Below, piece after piece: positions 1 to 5,859 of a stretch of DNA of 6,652 nucleotides. The notes below the pieces were generated by a model. That model was not told the origin of the DNA. It did not search any database and saw only the letters and a list, made by a program, of their open reading frames with translations. The position numbers and the translations under genes were made by a program. How positions within the stretch are numbered: the stretch's first letter is position 1; each line of letters begins with the position of its first letter. Source of the DNA: Campylobacterales bacterium (GTDB taxonomy: Bacteria > Campylobacterota > Campylobacteria > Campylobacterales > Sulfurovaceae); contig JAFGWQ010000028.1 in the NCBI GenBank assembly GCA_016937075.1, forward strand, positions 1 to 6,652, written 5' to 3'.

Positions 1-1
1 A

Positions 2-112
2 GAGGTCAAAAATGGATATGAATGCGGTATCATGTTTGATAATTTCAATGATATGCAAGCCGGAGATATTATAGAATCATTTAAAAATGTTGAGGAACAA
101 GCGACACTATGA
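2..112 (+). CDS. infB: Translation initiation factor IF-2, C-terminal end (partial)
   Basis: Only the last 36 codons are in the window; the gene runs in from the left edge. The reading frame gives NGYECGIMFDNFNDMQAGD followed by a short acidic tail, which matches the end of IF-2 domain IV (the family pattern is NGYECGI, then an FND segment, then GD.IE.F). IF-2 is the GTPase that brings initiator fMet-tRNA to the 30S subunit; the part seen here belongs to the beta-barrel that binds the formyl-methionine end. The stop codon TGA overlaps the rbfA start as ATGA, so the two genes are probably translationally coupled. Identification is by motif and by neighbours (rbfA and rimP commonly follow infB). 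Confidence 0.93.
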   Translation, partial: EVKNGYECGIMFDNFNDMQAGDIIESFKNVEEQATL

Positions 113-480
113 CGCAAGAAGAGATCAAAAGACATCGAGTAGAGTCAATTTTAAAAGAGATCATACCGGAGGCTTTAGGTACATTGGATGATCCACTCTT
201 GAATACTTTGGGCGTCACGGACGTGGTTTGCTCCAAGGGTCGCAGTGATGCCAAGGTTTATCTGGATAAATCGGTATTAAGTGCCGATGAACAAAAAATA
301 ATTCTGAAAAAACTTCATTCTCTCTCTGGATATATTCAAAATCATTGCAAACAGAGTGAAGGGTGGTTCAAAGCACCGTATATGACATTTGAATTTGACG
401 AACAACCTGATAAAATTAGTCACCTCGAAGAGTTATTCGCTAAAATACATAAAGAGATAAAGGGCGACGATGAGAAATGA
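109..480 (+). CDS. rbfA: 30S ribosome-binding factor A
   Basis: RbfA is a small KH-fold protein that binds the 5' helix region of 16S rRNA during late 30S maturation and is needed for normal growth in the cold. The 123-residue product has the usual size and layout: a basic N-terminal helix, the DDPLLNTLGVTDV segment at about 27-39, then the strand DAKVYLD at 47-53, which matches the family's 'D...AkVyvs' signature. The C-terminal part (APYMTFEFDE at 89-98) is where other RbfA proteins have the R.P.L.F..D strand; here it is diverged, as is common in Campylobacterota. The start at ATG 109 overlaps the infB stop by four bases and the gene overlaps rimP by 11 bases, so all three are one transcription unit. 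Name rests on both motif and position. Confidence 0.9.
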   Translation: MTQEEIKRHRVESILKEIIPEALGTLDDPLLNTLGVTDVVCSKGRSDAKVYLDKSVLSADEQKIILKKLHSLSGYIQNHCKQSEGWFKAPYMTFEFDEQPDKISHLEELFAKIHKEIKGDDEK

Positions 481-904
481 GATTAGAGATTCTATTGCTA
501 AAATTGTTGGCTCTTTTGGCGCTAAATTGTATGATATAGAGATAGTTACTGAATTTGAAGATACAATTTTACGAGTGATGATCGTAAAAGAGGTCGGAGT
601 TACTCTAGATCTTTGTGCCGATATATCTCGTGAACTTTCATTGTTTTTGGATGTAAATCCACCAATGGAGCAAGCATATAGACTAGAAGTAAGCTCGCCG
701 GGAATTGAGCGAAAGCTTACAAAACCTTACCATTTTCAAAATTCTCTCAATGAAAAAGTAAAGCTTAAAATAGCCGACGAAGGACAAGTTGTCGGCGTAC
801 TTAAAAGCGCGGATGAGAATGGAATAGTAGTTGATATTGATGGAGTAGAGAAAACAATAAATTATTCTCAAATTAATAAAGCACGAACATATTTCGAGTG
901 GTAA
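470..904 (+). CDS. rimP: Ribosome maturation factor RimP
   Basis: RimP is a cytoplasmic assembly factor that binds the free 30S subunit and helps S12 and neighbouring proteins join. The 144-residue product has the two expected parts: an N-terminal alpha/beta domain (1-84) ending in the family hallmark YRLEVSSPGIERKLT at 70-84, and a C-terminal SH3-like barrel (about 85-144) beginning at KPYHFQ and ending INKARTYFEW. The residues 'LDLCADISRELSLFLD' at 46-61 match the usual 'v.lddC..vSr.l...ld' helix. Start ATG 470 lies inside rbfA and has AAGGG at 460-464 with a five-base spacer, so coupling to rbfA is likely. Nothing looks broken. Confidence 0.93.
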   Translation: MRNEIRDSIAKIVGSFGAKLYDIEIVTEFEDTILRVMIVKEVGVTLDLCADISRELSLFLDVNPPMEQAYRLEVSSPGIERKLTKPYHFQNSLNEKVKLKIADEGQVVGVLKSADENGIVVDIDGVEKTINYSQINKARTYFEW

Positions 905-913
905 GGGCAAAAT

Positions 914-1912
914 GTGGATGAGTTGTATATGCATCTTGCCGTGCAAGCTGCATGGAAATATCAAGGATTAGCATATCCTAATCCGGGTGTAGCTGCAGCT
1001 GTAGCACTAGAAGGCAAACTGGTTAGTATTGCTTCCCATGAAAAATCCGGAAGCTCGCATGCAGAAGTACTGGCTCTTTTAAAAGCTTATGAATTCATAA
1101 GCGGCAAAACAATAGACTTTGATAGAGGAAACGCTTTTTTAGCACATCAATTTTTGCGTTCTTTGCCTAGTGATTTTTTTGCAAAATGCACCATGTATGT
1201 TACCCTAGAACCTTGCAATCACGAAGGAAAAACACCTTCTTGTGCATCTTTACTTATAGATTTAAATGTAAAATCCGTCTATATTGCTACACTTGACCCG
1301 ATACCTAGCCATTCGGGCGGTGCGAAAAGAATGCAGGATAATGGTATAAATGTTCATATCGGATTATTGCAGCAAGAAGCAAATGAGCTATTAGAGCCAT
1401 TTGTGATTTGGCAAAAAAGAGCTTTTGTATTATTTAAGTTGGCACAAACTACGAACGGTAGAATTACCCAGGGGGTTATTAGTTCTTTGGATTCAAGGAT
1501 ACACACGCATAAGCTTCGAAGTGTAGCTTCCAAGCTGGTGATCGGCGGCAATACGGTCAGGATAGATAGACCGACATTGGATTGCAGATTAATCGGCACC
1601 AAAGCACCGGATATATTTATCTATACGACTGATGGAGACAATATCGATAAAAGCATTCCATTATTTAATATCCCTAATAGAAATATTGATATAGGCGATA
1701 GTTTAGATTTTCTTCAAGCTCCATCTTTGGTTTTAGTAGAAGGCGGAGAGGGGATGCTGAGAGCTTGGCAAGATAAGATAGATTGGCTTTTGATATATCA
1801 AGCGCCAACGTTAAATTCCAAACGTTTATCATATAATATAGATATGGAATTAAAAACTTTACACCATCAAAATATAGGAGATGATTTGATAATATGGAGC
1901 AAAAAGATATGA
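914..1912 (+). CDS. ribD: Bifunctional riboflavin biosynthesis deaminase/reductase RibD
   Basis: RibD carries out two steps of riboflavin synthesis: deamination of the pyrimidine product of GTP cyclohydrolase II, then NADPH-dependent reduction of its ribosyl chain. The N-terminal zinc deaminase domain shows HAE at 49-51 (zinc ligand and proton-shuttle glutamate) and PCNHEGKTPSC at 100-110 (the two zinc cysteines). The C-terminal reductase domain starts near 170 and shows KLAQTTNGRI (175-184), GGNTVRIDRPTLDCRL (211-226) and LVEGGEGMLRAW (274-285). The stretch between HAE and the first cysteine is about 25 residues longer than in the Escherichia coli protein as I recall it. The GTG start at 914 is chosen because AAGGG lies six bases upstream (903-907) and DELYMHLAVQAA then aligns with the usual RibD N-terminus. 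An ATG at 912 is out of frame. Next in-frame ATG is at 929. Confidence 0.93.
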   Translation: MDELYMHLAVQAAWKYQGLAYPNPGVAAAVALEGKLVSIASHEKSGSSHAEVLALLKAYEFISGKTIDFDRGNAFLAHQFLRSLPSDFFAKCTMYVTLEPCNHEGKTPSCASLLIDLNVKSVYIATLDPIPSHSGGAKRMQDNGINVHIGLLQQEANELLEPFVIWQKRAFVLFKLAQTTNGRITQGVISSLDSRIHTHKLRSVASKLVIGGNTVRIDRPTLDCRLIGTKAPDIFIYTTDGDNIDKSIPLFNIPNRNIDIGDSLDFLQAPSLVLVEGGEGMLRAWQDKIDWLLIYQAPTLNSKRLSYNIDMELKTLHHQNIGDDLIIWSKKI

Positions 1913-2637
1913 GCAACAATGTAGATAAACAACAAAAAATTATAGGAATGTTTGACGACATTGCATCTACTTATGATATTGCAAATCGTGTTCTTAGTTT
2001 TGGTATCGATAAGCAATGGAGAAAAAAAGGCTGTGATAAAGCTTATGAAATTTTGGCAAAAAATAAAATCGGTCAAATAGTTGATGTAGCTTGCGGTACA
2101 GGCGATTTGCTATTGTACTGGAAAGCTAGAGCTGACAAGCATGGTATCAATGTAGATAAATATACGGGCGTAGATCCGTCTATAGGAATGCTAGAAGTTG
2201 CCAAAGAAAAAGTATCATTTGCTTCATTTATAGAGGGAAAAGCGCAAGCACTCCCATTTGCGGATAAAAGCTGCGATATAGTATCTATCTCTTATGGTAT
2301 TAGAAATGTTGTAGATAGAGCAAAAGGGCTTAGTGAATTTTATCGCGTATTAAACAATGGCGGAATGGTAGTGATATTGGAGTTCACCAAACAAGAAAAG
2401 AGCGGTTTTGTGTCAAAAATCGTTGATTTTTATATGAAAAAGATACTTCCTGCCATAGGAGGATTAGTTTCGCAAAATTATGCAGCATATCGTTATCTCC
2501 CAGATTCTATAGAGCAGTTTTTGACTACCGCAATGTTAGAGGACGAGCTCAAACAAGCCGGCTTTGACGTGAAATATGTCAAATCATTTTCTATGGGCAT
2601 ATCTACTCTAATAGTGGCACAAAAACCGTTAGCATAG
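1909..2637 (+). CDS. ubiE: Demethylmenaquinone (ubiquinone-type) C-methyltransferase
   Basis: UbiE/MenG uses S-adenosylmethionine to methylate the demethylmenaquinone ring, the last step of menaquinone synthesis; Campylobacterota respire with menaquinone, so menG is an equally good name. The 242-residue product shows the family N-terminal signature MFDDIASTYDIANRVLS (14-30), the SAM-binding loop VDVACGTGDLL (58-68), the acidic ribose-binding VDP (88-90), the UbiE signature ALPFADKSCDIVSISYGIRN (104-123) and VILEFTK (135-141). It ends in the usual ISTLIVAQKP. An upstream in-frame ATG exists at 1894, but I choose 1909. It overlaps the ribD stop as ATGA and has GGAG at 1896-1899 with a nine-base spacer, whereas 1894 would place that same GGAG inside the coding sequence. 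Confidence 0.94.
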   Translation: MSNNVDKQQKIIGMFDDIASTYDIANRVLSFGIDKQWRKKGCDKAYEILAKNKIGQIVDVACGTGDLLLYWKARADKHGINVDKYTGVDPSIGMLEVAKEKVSFASFIEGKAQALPFADKSCDIVSISYGIRNVVDRAKGLSEFYRVLNNGGMVVILEFTKQEKSGFVSKIVDFYMKKILPAIGGLVSQNYAAYRYLPDSIEQFLTTAMLEDELKQAGFDVKYVKSFSMGISTLIVAQKPLA

Positions 2638-2645
2638 GATATCTT

Positions 2646-3911
2646 ATGGCTTCAAATGCAATGATGAGTGTCACATCTCTCAATAATAAAATAAAATCAT
2701 TGCTAGAAACCACTTTTGTGCATATTTTAGTAGAAGGTGAAGTATCCTCAGCTACGTATCATACAAGCGGACACCTATATTTTACTATCAAAGACAATGA
2801 GAGCTCACTTAAATGTGTGATGTTCAAATCAAGCGCCATTAAACTCAAATTTCGTATAGAAACAGGACAGCATATCATTATAGAAGGCTCATTGGGGGTC
2901 TTTGTGCCAAGAGGAGAATATCAATTTTATGCCGTTCATATCGAGCCATATGGCAAAGGAGCATTAGCTCTTGCATATGAACAGCTCAAAGAAAAATTAT
3001 CCCAAAAAGGCTATTTTGATCCATCTAGAAAAAAAGCAATTCCGAAAATAGTACAATCTGTTGCTCTAGTTACTGCCAAAGATAGCGCAGCTTTGCATGA
3101 TATGCTAAAGATCATAGACAAAAGATGGCCGCTTTTGGAAGTGACCATTGTAGATACTTTAGTGCAAGGTGAGCAAGCACCGATACAAATAGCAAAAGCC
3201 ATCAGGTATGCGGATTTACTTAATGTTGATGTTATTGTTACAGGACGAGGAGGAGGCAGCAGTGAAGATCTATGGGCATTTAACAGCGAAATAGTAGCAG
3301 ATGCCATCTTTGAAGCCAAAACTCCAATAGTAAGCGCCGTTGGACATGAGATAGATGTGATGATAAGCGATTTTGTTGCAGACCTTAGAGCTCCCACACC
3401 AAGTGCAGCCATGGAAATGATATTGCCGGACAAACAAGAAATATTGCAGATATTGGATACTTATTTTGAAGATTTAAAAAATAATACAATCAGAAATCTA
3501 TCTTTAATAGGAAAACAATTAGAAAGTGCATTAGAAAGCATGAAAAGAAACTCTCCATACAGCAAGATCGCATATATGGAGCAGCAGTATCGTGAAATCA
3601 AAGATGATATGATGAGAATATCAAGATTTTTAACAACTAATTTTGAAAAACTTCCCGATGAACTTGAAAACAATTTAAAAAATCAGTTTGCTCTGGTCTC
3701 GCATCAAAAAGAGTATTTGCTAGAAGAGCTAAAAAAACATTTTATTTTATCAAACCCAGCTCTTCGTTGTACGGATGGATGGGCACAAGTACTGGTGGAT
3801 AATCGTTTGAGTAAACTTGATGATATAGAAATAGGGCAACAATTTGTCCTAGAGGATAACACAACAAAGCTAGTTGTAGTTTGTGAAGATAAGTCTAAGA
3901 TTTACAGATAA
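2646..3911 (+). CDS. xseA: Exodeoxyribonuclease VII large subunit
   Basis: XseA is the catalytic subunit of exonuclease VII, which degrades single-stranded DNA from both ends into short oligonucleotides and works in the cytoplasm with several small XseB subunits. The 421-residue product has an N-terminal OB fold (about 8-102, with the VEGEVSSATYHTSGHLYFT signature), the catalytic domain (about 130-260), a long helical region (about 260-375) and a short C-terminal barrel segment. By my alignment from memory, D152, R201, H234 and D237 correspond to the essential D155, R205, H238 and D241 of the Escherichia coli enzyme; R201 starts the RGGGSSEDLWAFN motif and H234 lies in SAVGHEID. All key residues are present. 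ATG 2646 has AGGA at 2636-2639 and lies 8 bases after ubiE; ATGs at 2661 and 2664 are possible alternatives. No xseB is visible nearby. Confidence 0.95.
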   Translation: MASNAMMSVTSLNNKIKSLLETTFVHILVEGEVSSATYHTSGHLYFTIKDNESSLKCVMFKSSAIKLKFRIETGQHIIIEGSLGVFVPRGEYQFYAVHIEPYGKGALALAYEQLKEKLSQKGYFDPSRKKAIPKIVQSVALVTAKDSAALHDMLKIIDKRWPLLEVTIVDTLVQGEQAPIQIAKAIRYADLLNVDVIVTGRGGGSSEDLWAFNSEIVADAIFEAKTPIVSAVGHEIDVMISDFVADLRAPTPSAAMEMILPDKQEILQILDTYFEDLKNNTIRNLSLIGKQLESALESMKRNSPYSKIAYMEQQYREIKDDMMRISRFLTTNFEKLPDELENNLKNQFALVSHQKEYLLEELKKHFILSNPALRCTDGWAQVLVDNRLSKLDDIEIGQQFVLEDNTTKLVVVCEDKSKIYR

Positions 3912-3936
3912 TTGATTTCGCTGATAAGTTATATAT

Positions 3937-4004
3937 GGACTGCCACGGCTTTTCCAAAGCCTTGCAGTGACGGTCATTGCGAGGAATTTATGACGAAGCA
4001 ATCC
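3937..4004. repeat. Double palindromic intergenic repeat (GTCATTGCGAGG-type)
   Basis: The gap between convergent xseA and serS holds two inverted copies of one element around an axis near 3972. The left half reads GGACTGCCACGG...TTGCAGTGAC. It folds into its own hairpin: GGCTTT (3947-3952) pairs with AAAGCC (3956-3961) over a TCC loop, and ACTGC (3939-3943) pairs with GCAGT (3964-3968). The right half reads GTCATTGCGAGG...GACGAAGCAATCC (3973-4004), with ATTGC/GCAAT ends. The halves also match each other: GCAGTGAC (3964-3971) is complementary to GTCATTGC (3973-3980) with one G-T pair. I know this sequence type as a short intergenic repeat found in many unrelated bacteria; its function is not established. 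It may end transcription from both sides, but neither side has a T tract. Confidence 0.7.
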
Positions 4005-4010
4005 AATTAT

Positions 4011-5255
4011 TTAGAGATAACTTTTTAAAACTTCAGGTATTTTGATAGTACCGTCTTCTTGTTGATAGTTTTCCATGATAGCTATCAGAGTTCTTCCGAC
4101 TGCAAGAGCTGAACCATTTAATGTATGTACAAAACTGTTTTTGCCGTCTTGTTTGTATCTTATTTTGGCTCGTCTTGCTTGAAAGTCCCTTGTGTTTGAT
4201 ATGGAAGATATCTCGCGATATTGGTTTTGCCCAGGAAGCCATACTTCTATATCTACGGTTTTAGCAGCACTAAATCCAAGGTCCCCGCCACAAAGCATAA
4301 CTAGTCTATGAGGCAATTCAAGAGCAGTTAATAGATCAGAGGCATTTTGCACCATCATTTCAAATATCTCATCGCTTTTGTCCGGATGAGAGATTGCAAC
4401 CATTTCTACTTTATCAAATTGGTGTTGGCGTATCATACCTCTAGTATCACGTCCTGCACTTCCGGCTTCTTTGCGGAAGCATGGAGTATAAGCCGTCATC
4501 AATATTGGCAGCTCTTTATCGTTTATGATCTCATCGTTATATAGATTTGTCAATGGCACTTCAGCAGTTGGTATGAGGTAAAGATCTTCATCTTCTATGC
4601 GAAACAGATCGTCTTCAAATTTTGGCAACTGACCTGTACCTCTTAACATAGAAGCATTATTCATAAGCGGCAAGTTAAATTCCTCAAATCCATTTTTACG
4701 GTTAAAATTCAAAAAGAAATTTATAAGAGCTCTCTCTACTCTAGCACCGTCGCCTCTTAAAACCGAAAAGCGGCTTTTTGCCAGTTTGACCCCACGTTCG
4801 AAATCTATCCATCCGCAACTTGATGCTAATTCCCAGTGTTCTTTTGGGGTAAAGTCAAATTTGCGGGGCTCTAATACTTTTCTCAATTCAATATTGTAGT
4901 TTTCGTCTACACCTTCCGGAACGCTATCATCGGGAAAATTAGGAATCATTTGGCTCAATGCCTCAAGAGCTTCTTCTGATCGTCTAGCATTTTCTTGAAG
5001 CGTTGCAAGTGTTGTTTTGAAACTGTCTAATTGGGCTTTTAGTTCGTAAGTATCAAGACCTTTTTGTTTGTATTCACCAAATAGTTTAGATAATTTATTT
5101 TGCTCAGCCTTTGTAGCTTCATATTTGGCATTGTCATCTTTGAGAGAGGCGAAAAGAGATTTTAACTCTTCTAGTGTTTGTGTCGCAACAGCTTTTTTGG
5201 CTAATTTATTACTAGCTTCTTCAAAATTATTTTGGAAATATTTTAAGTCAATCAT
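4011..5255 (-). CDS. serS: Seryl-tRNA synthetase
   Basis: SerS charges tRNA-Ser (and tRNA-Sec where present) with serine, using ATP. The 414-residue product is of normal length. Residues 1-105 form the charged, helical N-terminal arm, an antiparallel coiled coil that grips the long variable arm of tRNA-Ser. The class II catalytic core follows, with IPTAEVPLTNLY (228-239) for serine binding, motif 2 FRKEAGSAGRDTRGMIRQHQF (260-280, R261 and R271) and motif 3 LNGSALAVGRTLIAIMEN (379-396, R388). The start has AAGG at 5262-5265 with a six-base spacer and a near-perfect -10 box just upstream. It is transcribed towards xseA and is separated from it by 99 bases. Nothing is missing or interrupted. Confidence 0.97.
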   Translation of the reverse strand: MIDLKYFQNNFEEASNKLAKKAVATQTLEELKSLFASLKDDNAKYEATKAEQNKLSKLFGEYKQKGLDTYELKAQLDSFKTTLATLQENARRSEEALEALSQMIPNFPDDSVPEGVDENYNIELRKVLEPRKFDFTPKEHWELASSCGWIDFERGVKLAKSRFSVLRGDGARVERALINFFLNFNRKNGFEEFNLPLMNNASMLRGTGQLPKFEDDLFRIEDEDLYLIPTAEVPLTNLYNDEIINDKELPILMTAYTPCFRKEAGSAGRDTRGMIRQHQFDKVEMVAISHPDKSDEIFEMMVQNASDLLTALELPHRLVMLCGGDLGFSAAKTVDIEVWLPGQNQYREISSISNTRDFQARRAKIRYKQDGKNSFVHTLNGSALAVGRTLIAIMENYQQEDGTIKIPEVLKSYL

Positions 5256-5261
5256 GCAAAA

Positions 5262-5287
5262 CCTTGCTAAATATTTTTGGAATTATA
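5262..5287 (-). promoter_or_regulatory. Probable serS promoter -10 box and ribosome binding site
   Basis: On the minus strand an exact TATAAT lies at 5287-5282 and AAGG at 5265-5262, 27 and 7 bases before the serS start. A transcript starting 6-8 bases after the box would have a leader of about 20 bases. The sequence upstream is T-rich but has no good TTGACA at the right distance (a TTGATA occurs only 9 bases before the box). This fits the housekeeping sigma factor promoters of Campylobacterota, which are known for a strong -10 box and a weak or absent -35 box. The site is predicted from sequence only. Confidence 0.55.
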
Positions 5288-5356
5288 GTGAAAAAGTATC
5301 AAAAGAGAGTTGAATTCGAAAAAAAACACGAGGTAGCGAAAGAAGAACCAGCTTTA

Positions 5357-5547
5357 GCATTTTAAACTAGGTGTGGAAGACAGTGTCTTTTATGGGATAC
5401 ATGATAAGACACTTTACAGCTATTATGTGCCATGTACTCAACATATTTTTTATGTTGTTTTAAAGCTGTAAATGTTCAGTTTTTATTCTTGATGTTGAAC
5501 AATATTATGCTGTCTTGCCTTTACTATAACTTGCTCTAGTAAAATAC
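5357..5547. other. Nested inverted-repeat element, possible structured RNA
   Basis: There is no convincing gene between the serS promoter and the small minus-strand gene (5288-5563), but this stretch is full of mutually compatible helices. The outermost is ATTTT(aa)ACTAG at 5359-5370 with CTAGTAAAAT at 5536-5545. Next is GGAAGACAG at 5375-5383 with CTGTCTTgCC at 5510-5519. Inside are three arms placed end to end. Arm 1 is AGTGTCTT (5382-5389) with AAGACACT (5406-5413), extended by TTAT/ATGA to a seven-base loop. Arm 2 is TTTACAGCT (5413-5421) with AGCTGTAAA (5464-5472), capped by CAACATA (5439-5445) with TATGTTG (5451-5457). Arm 3 is TGTTCA (5473-5478) with TGAACA (5496-5501). The layout is a closed multi-arm junction. 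Strand, transcription and family are unknown. It could be a small RNA or the remains of a miniature mobile element. Confidence 0.4.
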
Positions 5548-5646
5548 TTCTCATTCAAGGAAGCTACACTTGTGCTTTTGTAACTAAAATGTAGCCTGCA
5601 ATGATGAACATAAAGATAAATATTTTTAATGTTCTCGTATCATCTA

Positions 5647-5856
5647 CTATGTTTTTAAAAGTTCTTGATTTAGCTCTTTGATCTTGTTGTCAGACTCTTT
5701 AAGTCTTTTAACTGTTTGTATTGCATCGTTAAGTGTAACATCTGACGATACATAGTAGCACCAAATTCTTATACCAAAGAAATATGTGCATCTGTAAATT
5801 TGAATAGCATACAGATGCCCGCTTTTTTGTTTGTTCCGTATTTCATATTGTGTCAT
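5647..5856 (-). CDS. Small hypothetical protein with coiled-coil end, possible frameshift extension
   Basis: I do not recognise this 69-residue protein. It starts MTQYEIRNKQKSGHLYAI, has an aromatic, cysteine-containing middle (IYRCTYFFGIRIWCYYV, about 20-36) and ends in a charged helix that should form a short coiled coil (DAIQTVKRLKESDNKIKEL, about 44-62). The strongest argument that it is real is the start: GGAAGGGGGG eight bases before the ATG, and an open frame of the preceding decayed gene that stops three bases before it, as in a translationally coupled pair. Near the end the sequence reads CTT TTA AAA ACA TAG. In the -1 frame from there, 29 more residues follow, containing a hydrophobic segment (FIFMFIIAGYILV), to a TAG at 5566-5564; this would make a 97-residue protein with a membrane anchor. 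It may therefore be intact, frameshifted by design, or truncated by a one-base change. Confidence 0.55.
   Translation of the reverse strand: MTQYEIRNKQKSGHLYAIQIYRCTYFFGIRIWCYYVSSDVTLNDAIQTVKRLKESDNKIKELNQELLKT
5653..5659 (-). promoter_or_regulatory. UUUAAAA slippery heptamer, candidate -1 frameshift site
   Basis: On the minus strand, in the frame of the small gene, the sequence is T TTA AAA, which fits the X XXY YYZ pattern of -1 frameshift sites. It sits just two codons before the frame-0 stop (ACA TAG). The -1 frame then stays open for 29 codons and encodes a hydrophobic helix. The -1 frame is closed upstream by a TGA at 5692-5690, so a switch could only occur in the roughly 40 bases where both frames are open, and the heptamer is in that interval. 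I see no clear downstream stem or upstream stimulator, so this is a candidate only. Confidence 0.3.
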
Positions 5857-5859
5857 TTA

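Noticed and set aside
683..964. 93-codon minus-strand frame across rimP and the start of ribD, and similar long antisense frames within ribD, ubiE, xseA and serS
   Set aside because: Each lies opposite or out of frame with a gene recognised by clear family motifs, has no ribosome binding site of note and gives no recognisable protein.
1894..1908. Upstream ATG giving UbiE five extra residues
   Set aside because: The GGAG at 1896-1899 is correctly spaced for ATG 1909, which also forms the ATGA overlap with the ribD stop. No good ribosome binding site precedes 1894.
5439..5461. CAACATA-TTTTT-TATGTTG hairpin followed by TTTT as a plus-strand terminator
   Set aside because: The stem is AT-rich and short, no plus-strand gene ends before it, and it fits better as the cap of arm 2 of the larger nested structure.
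5357..5547. Retron-like non-coding RNA, because of the outer inverted repeats and internal hairpins
   Set aside because: No reverse transcriptase motif is encoded on either strand in the window, and the nearby small gene is far too short.
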